A stretch of 64,000 nucleotides of DNA, taken from CAZDXJ01 sp050303615 (GTDB taxonomy: Bacteria; Pseudomonadota; Gammaproteobacteria; Methylococcales; Methylomonadaceae). Under the pieces are notes generated by a model. That model ran no database searches and had not been told where the DNA came from. It saw only the letters and a list, made by a program, of their open reading frames with translations. Each line of letters opens with the position of its first letter. Positions within the stretch are counted from its first letter, which is position 1. The stretch spans positions 62,001 through 126,000 of the forward strand of contig JBNLCC010000015.1 in assembly GCA_050303615.1 (NCBI GenBank), written 5' to 3'. Below, piece by piece: positions 17,001-32,000 of this stretch. Made by a program: the position numbers and the translations under genes.

Positions 17001-20000
17001 TCACCCGGCTTGGTTTTCAGCAGATCGCAGATCTGTTGTTTCAGATCCTGGTTAATGCATTGCTCAATGCTAAGTCCCTTCATGCCCTGGCGTCGGCCGG
17101 TTGTTTCAACACCGTTAATCGGCTGCACCGGGGCTTTCGGCCTGGCTGAATCCAAATCGATAACGCGCTGTAATCTCTCCGGCTGTCCGGCCAAGACCAG
17201 ATACTGTGTTTTGTCCTGCGCCAGCAGCCGTTCGAATAGTTGAACGCCTTCCGCCGACTGCAGACTGCGTTGCCCGCTGGACTGCAGATAAAACCGGGTT
17301 TGTTCGCTGTCACCAACCTGTAAACCGCCGTCCTGCCAGAGCGGCCAGTTGATCACCAGCGTTTTGCCCGAACCGCCTTGCGCTGTCGGCAAGGTTTTAT
17401 GGTAACGGGCATAGGCGGTTTGAAAACGATTGCCCAAGGCATAATCGCAGGAACCGAAATCGCCCAGAATTGCCGATGACGACGAAAAATAACAGATAAA
17501 GTCCAAAGATTGATCGTGCAGCAACCGATCCAATACCTGGGTACCGGCAATTTTGGCAGCCAGCACCCGCTGAAAATCGTCCGCATTAGCATCCAGCACA
17601 CTGGCCGCGCCGCTGACACCGGCAATATGCAACACGCCGTGTATATCGCCGAAACGCTCCCTGGCCTGCTGCAATCCGTTACGCATCGAAGCCTGATCGC
17701 TAACATCGGCCTGTATATAAAGCACCTCGTCACCCAGCCGCTGCAATTGCTCTTGTTTATCAGCATCCAGCGGCGAACGGCCGGTCAGTACCAGTTTGGC
17801 GGCATAATTTTGAGCCAGATATTCGGCAAAGAGCATGCCCAGTCCGCCCAGGCCGCCGGTAATCAAATAGGTGCCACGCTGTCTCAGCAGGCTGTCCCCG
17901 CCCTGCGTTAAAGTCGCCGGTCGCAGCTCCGCAATATAACGGGCCTGATTGCGATAATGAACGCTGCGTAACTGTGCTTGCTGCAATTCGTGCCAGAGCT
18001 GTTGTATCCATTGCTGCAACGGCTGATGGTCTGTTTCACACTCACGAAAAACCACGGCAACCTGTGTATTCGGCAACACCTGAGCCAGTGAACGTTCGAA
18101 TGCAATCCAGGCATCCAGAAAACAGTGTTCCAGCTCATCTCTGTAGGTACCGGATAATATCAGCTTGGCCGGCTTTAATCCGGCCGCAGCCATCGCCTGC
18201 AACAGATAAACGACCGGCATCGCATTCGGAATGCAGCGGCTATCTTCCAGCGGCCATAAGTACAGGACGGCATCTATGCGGGTTTCGGCTTGCCTGATAC
18301 TGTCGAATGTCTGCCGATAGCTGTCGGCATGATCGGTATCGATACGGTAGAGGCTGTCTGAAATTTTCCGATTACCGCGCCCTTGCTCGACAAAAATGAC
18401 CCGCGTTTGCGCACCATTGCGTTGTAACTGTTCGATAACGGCTTGCTGATGCTGCGGTTCGCCGGCAAAACACAGCACTGTTTTTAGGCTGTTGTCCGAG
18501 GCCACAGTCAACGGCGCTTCGGTCCAGACTTCCTCAAACGTTTGCAATTCGGTCTGTTGTACCGGCGTATCGGCGGCCTTCCTGGACTCCGGTTCGTTAT
18601 GGCCGGATTGATCGGACTGTTCACTATCGGGTATCCAGTAACGCTCGCGTGCGAACGGATAAGTCGGCAGACCGATCCGCTGCGGTTGGTTTTCACGGTA
18701 CAGTCTAGGCCAGTCGAAGGCCAAGCCGTTGACCCAGGCAGCCAGTAATTTTTCATATTTGCCCTTTGCAATCCAGGCATCGAACGTTGCCGCCATATCT
18801 TCATCGGCCGCAAAATCGGTCAGACCGTCGGCATCGTTCTGAACCTGTCCGTAATGCACCCCGTCGACCGCGCTTCCGTGTTCGATAAAGGCCTGAAGTT
18901 TTTGCTGCACATCCGCCGGCGATGCTGCTGAAAAAGCCAGTCTATGGCTCATCGCCTCACGTCCTATTTGCAAGGTATAGGCTAAATCATCCAGGCTAAA
19001 CTCATGCTCGGTGTTACCGATAAACCGCAACAGCCTGTCCGCAGATTGGCGCAGCTGCTGTTCATTTTTTGCCGACAGCACGATCAATGCTGGCGTCTGG
19101 CTGGCTGTGCCATGCGCGCTCTGCTCAGTGTTATCGGGATATTCTTCAATAATAATATGAGCATTGGAACCGCCGACGCCGAAGCCGCTAACACCGGCCC
19201 GTCTGGGCAATGGCTTGCCGCTATCATCAATCGGCTGCGGCCAATCCAGGGTTTCCCTGACCAGATAGAAAGGTGTGCCGTCCAGTTGCAGATACGGGTT
19301 CGGCGATTTCAACTGCGGGTTGCCCGGTATCTTGCGATGTTTCAACATCAACAACACCTTGATCAAACCGGCGGCACCGGCCGCCGCCTCCAGGTGGCCG
19401 ATATTGGCTTTCACCGAACTCAACCCGCAATAAGGCTGTGGCGGCAAAACCAGGCCTTGCTGTTGATACAACTCGGTAAATGCGGCTTTCAGGCCATTGA
19501 TCTCTACCGGGTCGCCCAATGCGGTACCGGTACCGTGGGCTTCTATATAACCGACCGTACGTGGGTCAATACCGGCACGACTGTAGACATCGACCAGTAG
19601 GCGTTTTTGCGCGGCGGCATTTGGTGCGGTCGGCGATGCCGAGCGGCCGCCGTGGTTTTCGCCGCTGCCCCGGATCAGGCCATAGATACGGTCATTATCT
19701 GCAACCGCCTTGTGCAGCGGTTTTAACAGCAGCACGGCAACGCCTTCGCTACGCACATAACCGTTGGCACGCTGGTCAAAAGTCATACAGCGGCCGTCTT
19801 CGCTCAGCATGCCGGCCTGGCTGGATGCGATGGTAATTCTAGGGCTGGCCATAACATTAACGCCACCGGCCAGCGCAATATCGCAGTTACCCTGGCGCAG
19901 GCTCTCGATCGCCCGGTTAACGGCAATCAATGAGCTGGAGCAGGCTGTGTCGATAACCTCGCTGGGCCCCTGAAAGTTGAACCAGTAGGAGACGCGGTTG

Positions 20001-23000
20001 GCGATCATAAACGGGAACGGCTCGGCCGGCGAGTTCACACTGCCATTGGCCTTGGCTTCCACCCATAAATCTTTGTAATCGGCGGTGGCAACCCCGGCAA
20101 AGACGCCGGTTTTGCTGCCGGACAAGGCGCTAGGCTGATAGCCGGCATCCTCCAGCGTCGCCCAGACGGTTTCCAGAAACACTCGAAATTGCGGGTCCAT
20201 CGCCTCGGCTTCGACCGGCGAAATGCCGAAGAAACGGGCATCGAAACAATCGGCATCGGAGATAAAACCGCCCCATTTAACTTTGGTCTTACCCGGCTCC
20301 TCATGCGGGTCGCCGTAGATTTTACGCCAATCCCAACGCTGCTTTGGCACCTCGGAAATCAAATCCCGGCTATCCTGCAATTGGTTCCAGAAATCGTCCA
20401 GATCGCTCGCGCCGGGAAATTTTCCGCCTATGCCGATAACGGCTATCGCGCCGGTATCAACTGCCGGCCCACTGACCGGTGACGGTTTATATTCCGGCAA
20501 TTTAAAACGCATCGGTTGAGCGACCGGAGCGGGTTTAACTTGAACAACGTCCGCAACCGGCTGTGTATCCGGCGCATGTTTTTTCAGTAAGGCCTGAGGG
20601 TGATTTTTGATCAGATAACCGGCCAATGCAGCCAGATCCGGTATTTCAAAAAACAAGGTCGGCATCAAAGACAGCGCATAGGTTTTGTTCAACGCATTGG
20701 CAAATTCGGTAAAGCTGATCGAATCAAAACCATAAGCAGACAAATCGCGCTGCAAGGAGATCTTCTCCGGCTTGATACGCTGAACGTTGGCAACCACGCG
20801 GATCAGTTCCGCCGCCACCGGCTTTATCAGTTGCTGTTGTAGACCTTCATCATTGTCACTGCCTGCATCAGCTCGGCTTGGCTCGGCTGCCGGCGCAGCC
20901 TGGTCATAGCTAAAACTCAGCAGGCGATTGCGCATAACCGCCAGATCGCCGTATGCGACCAGCACCTGGTTATGATCGGAACGCAGACTTTGCTCCAATG
21001 CCTGCATACCGGATTCGGTATCCATCGCCCTCATCCCGGTGGCATTCAACATCAGCTGTTCATGCTGGAGCCCCATCTGCATGCCGCCGTCCCGCCATAA
21101 CGGCCAGTTCAGCGATAATGTCTTGCCGCTGCGCTGACCATGCTGCGACAAGGTATTTCGGTAGTGCGCAAAGGCATCGAGAAATGCATTTCCGCCGGCA
21201 TAATCGGCCTGCCCAGGATTGCCCAGCACCCCGGCCAACGAAGAAAACAGCACCAGATAATCCAGCGGCAAATGCCGCGTTGCCGCATCCAGTGTCAGTG
21301 CACCGGCTATTTTCGGCTGTAACACCCGTGCGATCTGCTCTTCGGTTTTATTGACGATATAATCGTCGTCGATAACCCCGGCGCTATGAATAATACCGTT
21401 CAACTGGCCGTAATGCTGTTCAATAAACCGTACCGCCGCAGTCACCGATTCGATTTGTGCAACATCGACCTGCCGGTAAACCAGTTCGCCGCCTTGCTGT
21501 ATTATCTCGTCGATAAACTGCCGGCTGTCCGCATCCGGTTCGGAACGACCGCTCAGCATCACCCTGGATTTTCTGTCGACCGCCAGATAACGCGCCAGCA
21601 AACGCCCGACACCGCCGAGACCGCCGGTTACCCAGATCACATCGCCCGCGCGGAACACCGGCACTTGCCGGTCGGATACCGGTAAATCCAGTTCGGTCAT
21701 GACTTTGATTTGTCGCTGCCCGTCAAGGCTAAAACGAATCTCAACATCGCCCGTGTTGGCATCGATTTCCGCTGCCAACTGCCGGACAAAACCACTGTCG
21801 GCCCTTTGCTGCGCTGGATAGGTCACCGCTTTGGCGGCTATCCACGGCTGTTCCAGTCTTAATGTTTTCAAAAGGCCGGTTAAACAGTTGAATAAAACCG
21901 CCGGTTGTTGATCGGGAATCAAGACAAGCAACGGTTGGATGGCGGCAGATTTGTTCTCAATCAGTTGCCTGCAGCAGGCAAACAATTGCTGAAAACCGTG
22001 ATCGACAGATTCCGGCGAACAGCTCAGCTGTTCGATACGACACCCCGGCCATTGCGCCAGCAACGCCTGTTGCAGGTCGGAATTTCCCTCGGTCAGTACA
22101 AATACCGGCGGTGCAGTTGGCATTGATTGAACCGGCTCAGGCAACGGTTGCACCTGCCATGTCGGCGTGGCCAATAACAAACCGTTCACCTGCTGTACCG
22201 CTTGTGCAAAAACCAGGGTAAAGCCCTGCAGTACCGCCAATCGCCGCCCTTCGGTATCGAGCAGAACGATATCGAGTATTTCCCTGCTGCCCCCGCTTTC
22301 AGCACCAGGGTGCCTACGAACATAGGCATACAATTGATCCGGCAAAGGCCGGTCGAACTGAAATTGATCCAGGCTAAACGGCATCGGCAAGGCTGCGCCG
22401 GGCCGCGCAGTCATCATCCAGACCACACCGGTTAATATCGCACCGTTTAACAGGCTGGGATGATGTTGATATTCGGCTTGATCGTCTTGTAAAGACGTCG
22501 GCAGCTCAAGCCTTGCCAATGCCTCATCCGGGTTAAAGCGCAGCTGCTCGATCGTCTGCAAGCTGTGGCCGTGGGTGAACTCCATGATTCGGTCGCATTG
22601 GGCTTTATCCAATAAGTCCGTACAACGCGCTTCAATCACCTCGAGGTCGTAACCCTTATCGACGGCTTCCGGTACCGGTCGCTCGCCTATAATCCGCCCC
22701 TGGCAATAAATACTTTCGCCTGCCTTGATAGAGAACCCCTTGTCATCAGCCTCCAGCGCGGTATCCAGCGCGCCACTCTGCTCGCCGATATGCATCGGTT
22801 TCGGCCAGATAATATGGCTTAAACCGAACACCGGACGGTCGCTGAGCCGTGCTGCCGCACACGCCATTTCCAGATAAACCGCCGACGGCAACATGCCGCT
22901 GTGGTCTTTAAGGAAAAATTCATCGCCGCTAAATTGCGTGGCAAAACCGGAGCCTTCCTGGTTTTGTGTATGCAGTAACGGATGCCCCCCGCTTCGTCCG

Positions 23001-26000
23001 GCGTGATCAGTTTCATCCACGGTTAACACCCGCGAGGTAAAACCACGAAAGCGCACGCAGACTTCGCCCTGCTCGGTGCACAGATCGATATCGAGTTTTT
23101 GTAGCTCATCGTTACTTACAGGTGTTTCGGCAGTTCGTATCCATGCCCACATCACCGTCTGACATTCACCGGTAATGTCCAGTGAGTCCAGCGCAAACGG
23201 CAACAGTACCGGCCGCGATTCGGCTGGCTCGTCGCCCTGTTCGGCCAGGGCCAACGCAATAGTCGCCTGCAGGGCTGAATCCATTATCGCCGGATGCAGC
23301 GTGTATAAGGTTGCTGTGTCATCAATCGTATCCGGCAACTGCAATCTGGCCAGTACTTGTTGATTGCCGGTATAAATCGTGTGCATGGCTTTCTGCGCCG
23401 GACCGTAGTTAACGCCGGCCTCTGCCAATGCCGCATAACAGGCTTCAACCGTTACCCCGGTTTGCCTGATATTCGCCTGCAAGGCGGATAAATCCAGCAG
23501 TTTCGGTAGCTCCGGTGCATTGCTCCAAGCAACGCCTTGATGATGCAACCGGCTTTGTCCCGAAGCGGATAGACTGTTGATTTGGTAGCCGATAGAGCCA
23601 TTTTCTTCCGGGCTTAACTGTATCGAGATATCGACCGGCTGGTCGCTTACCGCCAGCGGTCGAGTCCACACGACATTGCCAAGAGTCACCGGCTTAAACT
23701 CAGCATCACCCAGCGCCAGGGTTACAGCCGCCCTGGCCATTTCCAGATAAGCGACACCGGGCAGCAGTTTTTGGCCTTGCACGATATGATCGGACAGAAA
23801 GAACTCATCGCCGCTGAACGTCGACTCGAAACGTTGCTGGTACAAGGTCGAGGTATTGCGCTGAACCAGTGGGTGCAGCTGCGTAATAGTCGTTACCGCA
23901 GCGACCGGTTCCGGTCGCCAGTAATGTTCGCGGGCAAACGGATAGGCGGGCAGATGAATCCGACGACCTTTGTTGCCCCGTTTGAGTTGAGTCCAGTCTA
24001 TGCTCACCCCTTTAGCCCAGGCCTGCGCCAGATGATCCAACTCTGCATTCGCTAACCACTGGGGAATTTGTTGCCGTAGAACCTCAACGGATGGGTCCTG
24101 TGATTTTTTGCTTTGCTTGGGCTCGACATATCCCGAATACAGCGTAACATCAGGCGAGTGGCCGTTTACAACCGCCTCAAGCACGGTGCTCAATTCGGCT
24201 AACGAATGGACGACAAATGCCAATCGCTGCTCCAGCGTATCGCGCCCGGTTTGCAGGGTAGCCGCAATATCGGCCAGTGTGATCGGTTCGGACTGTTCTA
24301 TGGAATTCTCGACAAATGCATGCAGCCTGGCAACCATCTCGGCCAGCCGTTCTTCATCCTTGGCCGACAATACGATCAACTCAGGCCGGTCATTGACCGA
24401 TTGCTCCGGCAGACGGGAATCGATAAATTCCTCGATCACCAGATGCGCATTGGTGCCGCCATGACCGAACGAGTTTAACGCCGCCATCAGCGGTTTGCCG
24501 TCAGTTGAGCGCCACGGGGTCATTTGAGGACAGGGATAAAACGCCGAGCGCTCCAGCTCGATCAACGGATTAAGCTGCTTGAAATGCTTCAGACCCGATA
24601 ATTGGTGATGCTTCAGCGATAACAGGACATTAATCAGGCCGACGACGCCGGAGCTGGACGAGGTATGGCCGATATACGTCTTTGCGCTGCCCAGCGCGCA
24701 ATAATGCGTCTTGTCGGTAAACTGCCTGAAAGCACGCACCAAGGCATTGGCTTCCACCGGATCGCCCAGTTGCGTACCGGTTCCGTGGGTTTCGACATAG
24801 CTGATCCGTTCCGGGTCGATGTTAAAGCGCCGGTATACATCGGTAATCAATTGTTGCTGCGCGATGCCGCTGGGCGCAGTAATGCCGTTGCTGGCACCAT
24901 CCTGATTGATGCCTGAGGCACGGATAACGCCGTAGATTGCATCGCCGTCGGCCAGCGCCTGATCCAGTCGTTTTAACGCCACCATGCCGACCCCTTCGGA
25001 CATCACCATGCCGTCGGCCTCAGTATCGAATGCATAGCATCGACCGCTATGGGTCAGCATATCGGTCTGCGACAAGCCGACCAGAATACCCTGCCCCATA
25101 ACGGCAAATACGCCGCCGGCCAGGGCCAGATCGGACTCGTTATTGCGCAAGCTGACACAAGCCTGGTGCAAGGCCACACCGGACGATGAACAGCCGGTAT
25201 TGACGACAAAGGCAGGGCCTTTCAGATTGAGAAAATAAGACAACCGGGAGGCGACAATGGCTTCGGATGCGCCGGTAAACGTCTCATGCACATAGCCGGT
25301 CGGCTCACTGCCGATAAAAATACCGGTGCGGCTGTCCGCCAATGATTTCGGGTTGTAACCGGCGTCTTCTAGCGCTTTCCAGCTTTCCTGCAAAATCAGG
25401 CGCTGATGCGGATTCATCGACTCCGCTTCACGCGGGGAAATATTAAAAAACATCGGGTCGAAGCAGTCCCGCCCATCCAGAATCCCACCCCATTTACAGT
25501 AACTTTTGCCCGGTTGCTTTTCGGCGCTGTAATGCTGCTTATCCAGATAGTGTTCAGGTAATTCGGTGACCGGATCGACACCGGAGTTCATGTTTTGCCA
25601 GAACTGATCGACATTTTCCGCGCCCGGAAACTGGCCCGACATGCCGATTATGGCGATACCATCGGTTGCCGATTCGGCTTGCGGCCGGGTTTGTTGAGGA
25701 GTCTCGACCGGTTCGGTGCAGACACGGGATAGTTGGACTGCAGTTTCGGCGGCACAGGCAACCGGTTTGGATTTTTCCACGGCCGGCGTTTTTTCCAGCC
25801 GGATGCCATGCCGGTTTTCGGCGATGATGTGGTCGGTCAGCCGTTCTACCGTCGTATAGTCAAACAGGATGGTGGTATTCAACGACAGCGACAAGGCGCT
25901 GTTAAGCTGCTGTATAAAGCTGACCCCGAGTATCGAATCTATGCCGTAATCCGAGAACGGTACATCCGCCTCTATCATTTCCCGGTCTATGCTTAATGCG

Positions 26001-29000
26001 GCCGCCAGGCTGTCCAGAATCAGGTTTTGTACGCTATCGGTCAAATCTTCAGCATTTTCCGGTGCCGTGTTATCCCGCTGTTCTGTTTGGACTTGCACAG
26101 CCTCCGGTTCTGTCGTTTCCGGTTGTTCCAGTAGTTGATCGCCGCTCTGCTGCCTGATAATGCCGTCACTATCGGCAACGATGATTTGCTGTCCCAGCCC
26201 ATGCTGAGCTTGGGCCGGAAACAGCACCGATTTAAAACCTTCCTGCAGCAGCAAATCCCGCCAGGTTTCCGGGTACAATCCCGGACTTCCCGGAATGCGT
26301 AAATGTTCGTCTTCGGCCAGCGACCAGCCGTCGATCAGACCAAACAATACCGAGGCGAAAATGGTTTTATCGCTGATTTCATTGAGCACGACTATACCGT
26401 TATCAGCCAACGCCGCCTTGGTATTACGCAAGGTCTGCCGCATACTTCGGGTAGCGTGCAGCACATTGGTTGCAATCGCTATATCATAGGCGCCGGTATC
26501 GATACCCTGATCGCTTAACGGCAGCTCGATATTGCATAATTTATAGTTCAGGAACGGATAGTCATCGCCGTAACGTTGTCTGGCGTGAATAAAAAACGAT
26601 TTCGACATATCGGTATAACAATATTCGTCGATCACTTCACGTAGCGAATTTAACTGCGGCAATACCGTCGATGTCGTACCGCCGGTTCCGGCACCGATCT
26701 CGATAATCCGTATCCGCGCTACCGGATCATCGGCCAGACGTTGCCGGATATAGGTCTGTACCACACCGGCGACGACATCGTTAAAGTAGTCACAGACCCG
26801 GTTGTTTTTATACAATCCCTCGATCTTATCCATTGCACCGCCGGGAAACAGAATATCGGTAACCGGCGTTGTCCCGCGCAGCACGTCGGGCAGTTGGCTT
26901 AAACAATCATCGACCAGCACCGCCAGCGTACGCGTTTCGGGCTGTTCCAGATAATCCTGTTTTTGGCTTTTCCATTCCTGCCATACCTGTTGGGCATCGA
27001 ATAAGGCTTGTTTATCGACACAGACAAAGCCGTCGGTAATGGTCAAATAGCCGTGTTGTTGCAGAATGTTCAAGCTCTCCTGCCACCAGCGCTGATATTT
27101 ATCGAGTATACCGGCCTGGTTGCGAAATGTTGCGGCATCCGCCTTTGCGTCTGTTTGGAACAAGCCCATTCCCTGTAATTGAATAAACAGCAGCTTGACG
27201 ATCCAGTCGTTAAGCTGTGCGGTGCTAGGGTTTTCCTCCGGTGCAGCCTGAAGCGGTCGATAGCTTTCCAGACTATGCATGCACTGGGAGTATCTGTCCG
27301 GCAAACTGGCCGTCCAAATATCATCAGCATAGGTTTCGATTAATTCAGGCCGGCTGGTTCGCGTCACCGCCAACTGCTGCAGCGGCGAAACGAGCAGGGT
27401 TTTCAGCGCCAACAGTCCCTGCTCGGCGGTAATCGGTTGTACGCCTCGCTGTTCGACCAGATTTTTCAACGCATCGGAAATACGCTGACCGCCTCCGACC
27501 GACCAATAACCCCAGTTGATCACCTTGACCGCACAGGTCCATTGATTGGCCAACTGCCGGGCAAACGCATCGTTAAAGGTACAGGCGGAAACATATGCAC
27601 TCATCCCGCCGGTACGGCCAAACGCAGCCATCGACGAGAAGAACACGATAAAGTCCAGCGGCTCGTCCTGAAACAGCTGCACGGTGTGGACATTGACATC
27701 GAGCTTGGTCGACAGAATATCGGTAAACAACGTCTCGCTCATTTGCTCAAGACTTTGATCATAGTCGCCCAGTGTCGAGACGATGACGCCGTGTATATCG
27801 CCATGAGCCTGCTTGATCTGCCGGTAAGTCTGCTGCATCGCTTCCGGGTCACGCGCATCGGCTTGAATATAACCCGGCGCAACACCGAATTCAGCCAAGG
27901 CATCGAGTTTGGCCTGAATGGCATCGTCCTTTTCGGATCGACCCAGCCAGATAATATCGGCCTGGTAATCGCGTATCATTGCCCGGCTCCAGGTTTCACC
28001 CAGGCCGCCGGCACCGCCGATGACAACATAGGTGCCGTTTTGGCGATAGATTTCGCCATTATTTTCCGCCAAGCGTACCGGCGCCAGGCTTTGCTGCAGC
28101 CAGTCACCACCGCGCAAGGCATAGCTTTGCCCTAGCGGCTGCACAGGTAAATGCCAGATAGCCGGCAACGGCCAACCTGTATCAGTATCTAAAACTCTTA
28201 ACCGCCATCTCGGATATTCCCTGGCCAGACTCCCGACCAAGCCGTGAACAGCCGCATGCACAGGGTTGATCGGTTCCCTGTCATGAACAGCCAGTGCCTG
28301 TCGGGTAATCACGGTCATACCCAAATCGCTGTCGCCATACCCGGCGGCCAGCAAGGCTTTGATCAGCCTGAATAAGGCAACGACACCGCTCTGCTGATCG
28401 CTGATCAGCCGCGCATAGTTCAGCGCCAAATCATCCGGCTCCGTCGCAAACCAGATAATATGATCGACCGGCTCGATCTGTATAAGCTGCTCGGTTATTG
28501 CCTCAATAGACTGATCCGGTTGAATCGCCGGCTCGAACGCCCGGTTGTATTGCCCGGCAATAGCCTGCTGTTGCTGCGGGTCAGCGCCGATAACCGCCAC
28601 TCTGTCAGAAACCGGGGGAAATACCGGATTCGATTCAGACACCTTTAGTGCGTCCCAAACCGGACGCAGGGTAAGCAGTTCGGCTTGCGACTTATCGTCG
28701 GTCCCAACCTCTTTTATATTGATTTCCTGTGTTGAGACAGGCGCCGATCCGCTTGACAGGCTATCCAGCCAAAAGCGCTGTTTGGTAAACGGATACACCG
28801 GCAGGCGAATACGTTGCGGTTTCCGGTTCGGGTACAGTTTGGCCCAACCGATAGTCAGCCCTTTAACCCAAAAATCCAGTAACTTGAGGTATTTACCTCT
28901 GGCAATCCATTTATCGACGGTTTCCTGGAATTCCTCATCGTCGGCCAGCGCAACCATCGCATCGGTATCGCGCTGAATTTTGCCTCGGCAACTGTCGGTC

Positions 29001-32000
29001 AGGCTGTTTTCATCGCCGATAAATTGCGCCAGTTTCCGTTTCAGTTCGTCCAGCGACGACACTACCAGACCCAGCCTCTCATCCAGTGCTTCCCTAGCTA
29101 TCTGCAGGGTATAGGCAATATTATGCAACTGCCTGTCGCTGTCCGAAGCGTTGCTATCAAGCGTATTGACATAATCAAGCAAGTTCGCTGCAACCTGCTG
29201 CAATCTTTCACCGGTTTTTGCCGACAGTAAAATCACCGCCGGGGATAAATCATTCGTTGCCGGCAGGTCAGGAGCTATGTCGGGAATATACTCCTCGATC
29301 ACCAAGTGCGCATTCGAGCCACCCGCTCCGAACGACGAAAGCCCTGCCCGCCTTGGCAGTTCCTCGGTTTCTCCGTTTATCGTTAATGTCGGCCGCGGCC
29401 AGTCGGCCAGTTGCTGCTGTACGGTAAACGGCGTGCTGGAAAAATCGATATTCGGATTCAACTGCTGGGCATGCAGGCTGGGAGCAATTTGCCCATGCTG
29501 CATCTGCAGGATAATTTTTGTTAACCCGGCCATACCGGCCGCCGCTTCCAGGTGTCCCATATTGGATTTAACCGAGCCGAGCGCGCAGAATCCGCTGTCG
29601 CCGGTATCCTGCCGAAACGCCTCGGTCAGCCCGGTCACTTCAATCGGATCGCCCAGCTCGGTGCCTGTGCCATGCGCCTCCATATAACTGATAGTTCGGG
29701 CATCTACACCTGCCTTTTTCAGCGTGTTTCTGATCAAATCGGCCTGTGCGTTCGGGTTGGGCACGGTATAGCCGTTGGTTTTGCCGCCATGATTGACCCC
29801 GCTGCCGCGAATAACCGCCTGGATCGGGTCGCCGGCGCGTATCGCCTGTGACAAGCGTTTTAGCATGACTACACCGACGCCTTCGCCGGGCACAAAACCG
29901 TTGCCACCCTGACCGAAACTTTTGCATTGTCCGTCACGGGACAACATATAGGCCGAACACAACCCGACATAGGACGACGGGTGCAGGTACAAGTTAACGC
30001 CGCCGGCAATCGCCATATCACAGTCGCCCTGGCGGATATGCTGGCAGGCCTCATGAATCGCGGTTAATGACGATGAACACATGGTGTCTACCGGCATGCT
30101 CGGGCCGTGCAGATTCAGGCAATAGGAAATGCGATTGGCGACCGAGCTGAACGAGGTATGCGGAAATACCACCCGGCCTTGCCGCCACAGTTCCGGCCCG
30201 TATAAATCAAAACCGGTTTTGGTGATGCCGGTAAATACCCCGACATTTTCAGGCAGCGTTTGGCGGGTATAACCGGCATCTTCAAGCACCTGCCAGGCAC
30301 ATTGTAAAAATAGGCGTTCCTGCGGGTCTATGGTTAGTGCTTCGCGCGGCGAAATATTGAAAAACAACGGGTCGAAATCGGCAAACCCGTCGATAAACCC
30401 TCCCCATTTACTGTAACTTTTGCCGGACGCGACCGCCTGTTTCGGATCGGCCTCGAAAAAGTCCTGCATAGACCAGCGGTCGGCTGGAATTTCGCTGATG
30501 CAATCCGTGCCGGTTTTCAGGTTCTGCCAGAACTCGTCCAGCGTTTCCGCCTTGGGAAAACGGCCGCTGATACCGATGATCGCAATCGGTTCCTGCACCG
30601 TGCCTTGTGCCTTGGAAGCAACCGAATCGATACGGCTGGTTGCCACAGGCTTGACGGCGTCGCACGCCACTGAAACCGGTTGTGTGGGAACCGTCTGTAC
30701 AAGTTCCGACTCGGCTACAACGCTGCTTCTTCCCGTCCAGGCCAGACAGGCATCAGGATATTCGGCCAGCAGATAACGGCTCAGTGCATCGACCGTCTGA
30801 TATTGATAGAACAGGGTCTTGGAAATACTGCCGAAAACCTGTTCCAGTTTTTGATTAAGCTGAGTAATCGAGATCGAGTCTATGCCGTATTTTTCCATCG
30901 GCTCGGAAGCTGCTATGCGCTGCACCGGCACTCTGAGTACCGGCGCCAGCAATTCCTTGAGCATTTGTACTGTGTTTTGCCGTAGCGTAGTGCTATCGAC
31001 ATTTGTCTCCGTTTGCACGGTACTTGCCGAAACAGGTGTTCGCCCTGCTTGATGCTGTAACAGACGCTCGATTGCAACGGCGTCGCCTTCCAGCACCAGG
31101 GCTTGACTCAGGCCGACGGACAGACTTTGATAGAGTGCGTTCATTCCTGTTTCAGTAGGCATAGGAATCAGCCCGGTGCTAAGCCGCATGGCCTGCTCCG
31201 ATGCCGCATCGATACGCATTCCACCGTGTTGCCAGAGCGGCCAGTTGACCGCCAGCGTTTGTCCGAAGCGCTGTTTGGAGGCTACCTGAGAATTGCGGTA
31301 ATGGGCAAAGGCATCCATAAACGCGTTTGCGGCACAATAGTCGGCCTGGCCGACACTGCCGAAAACCGCCGCCGCAGAAGAACATAACAGCAGGAAGTCC
31401 AGTTCGACATTGCGCGTGGCGATATCCAGATTAACGCTGCCGGCCACTTTTGCCGCCAGCACCGATTCAAATTCGGCCGCCGATTTGTTCAGGATAAAGT
31501 TGTCATGGACAACACCCGCCGCATGAATAATACCGTTTATCGCGCCGCACTGCCTGAGGGTATCGGCAATTAACTCATCGACCGCCGATTGTTGTGACAC
31601 ATCGGCCTGACGAACAATCACCTTGATACCTTTTGTCGTTAACGAATCAATCTGCCGCTGTTGCTGTGCCGATAACGGCGAACGGTTCACCAGAATCAAT
31701 GTTGCCTGTTGCAACTGCCGGGCTATCTCTTCGGCAAACAACAATCCCAATCCGCCGGCACCGCCGGTCAGAAAATACACGCCGCCTTCTTGCCACGGTA
31801 ATGCCGACGCCTTCGGTTCGCTGAACAAGGTTTCCCAATTCAATGTTTGCCGCTGAGGTTGATAGCGGCAGACATTGTCTTCGGGACAGCTTCTGTTCTC
31901 GGCCAGTTGCTGGCAAACGGCCTGAGTCGATTGCTCGGTGCCGGTCATGATCAACTGGGTAACCAGTTTAGGATTTTCCAAGCATGCGGTTTTAAGCAGG

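Noticed and set aside
27070..28135. Long open frames opposite the giant PKS on the plus strand
   Set aside because: They mirror PKS codons, lack family motifs and ribosome-binding sites, and are explained by codon bias of the real gene.
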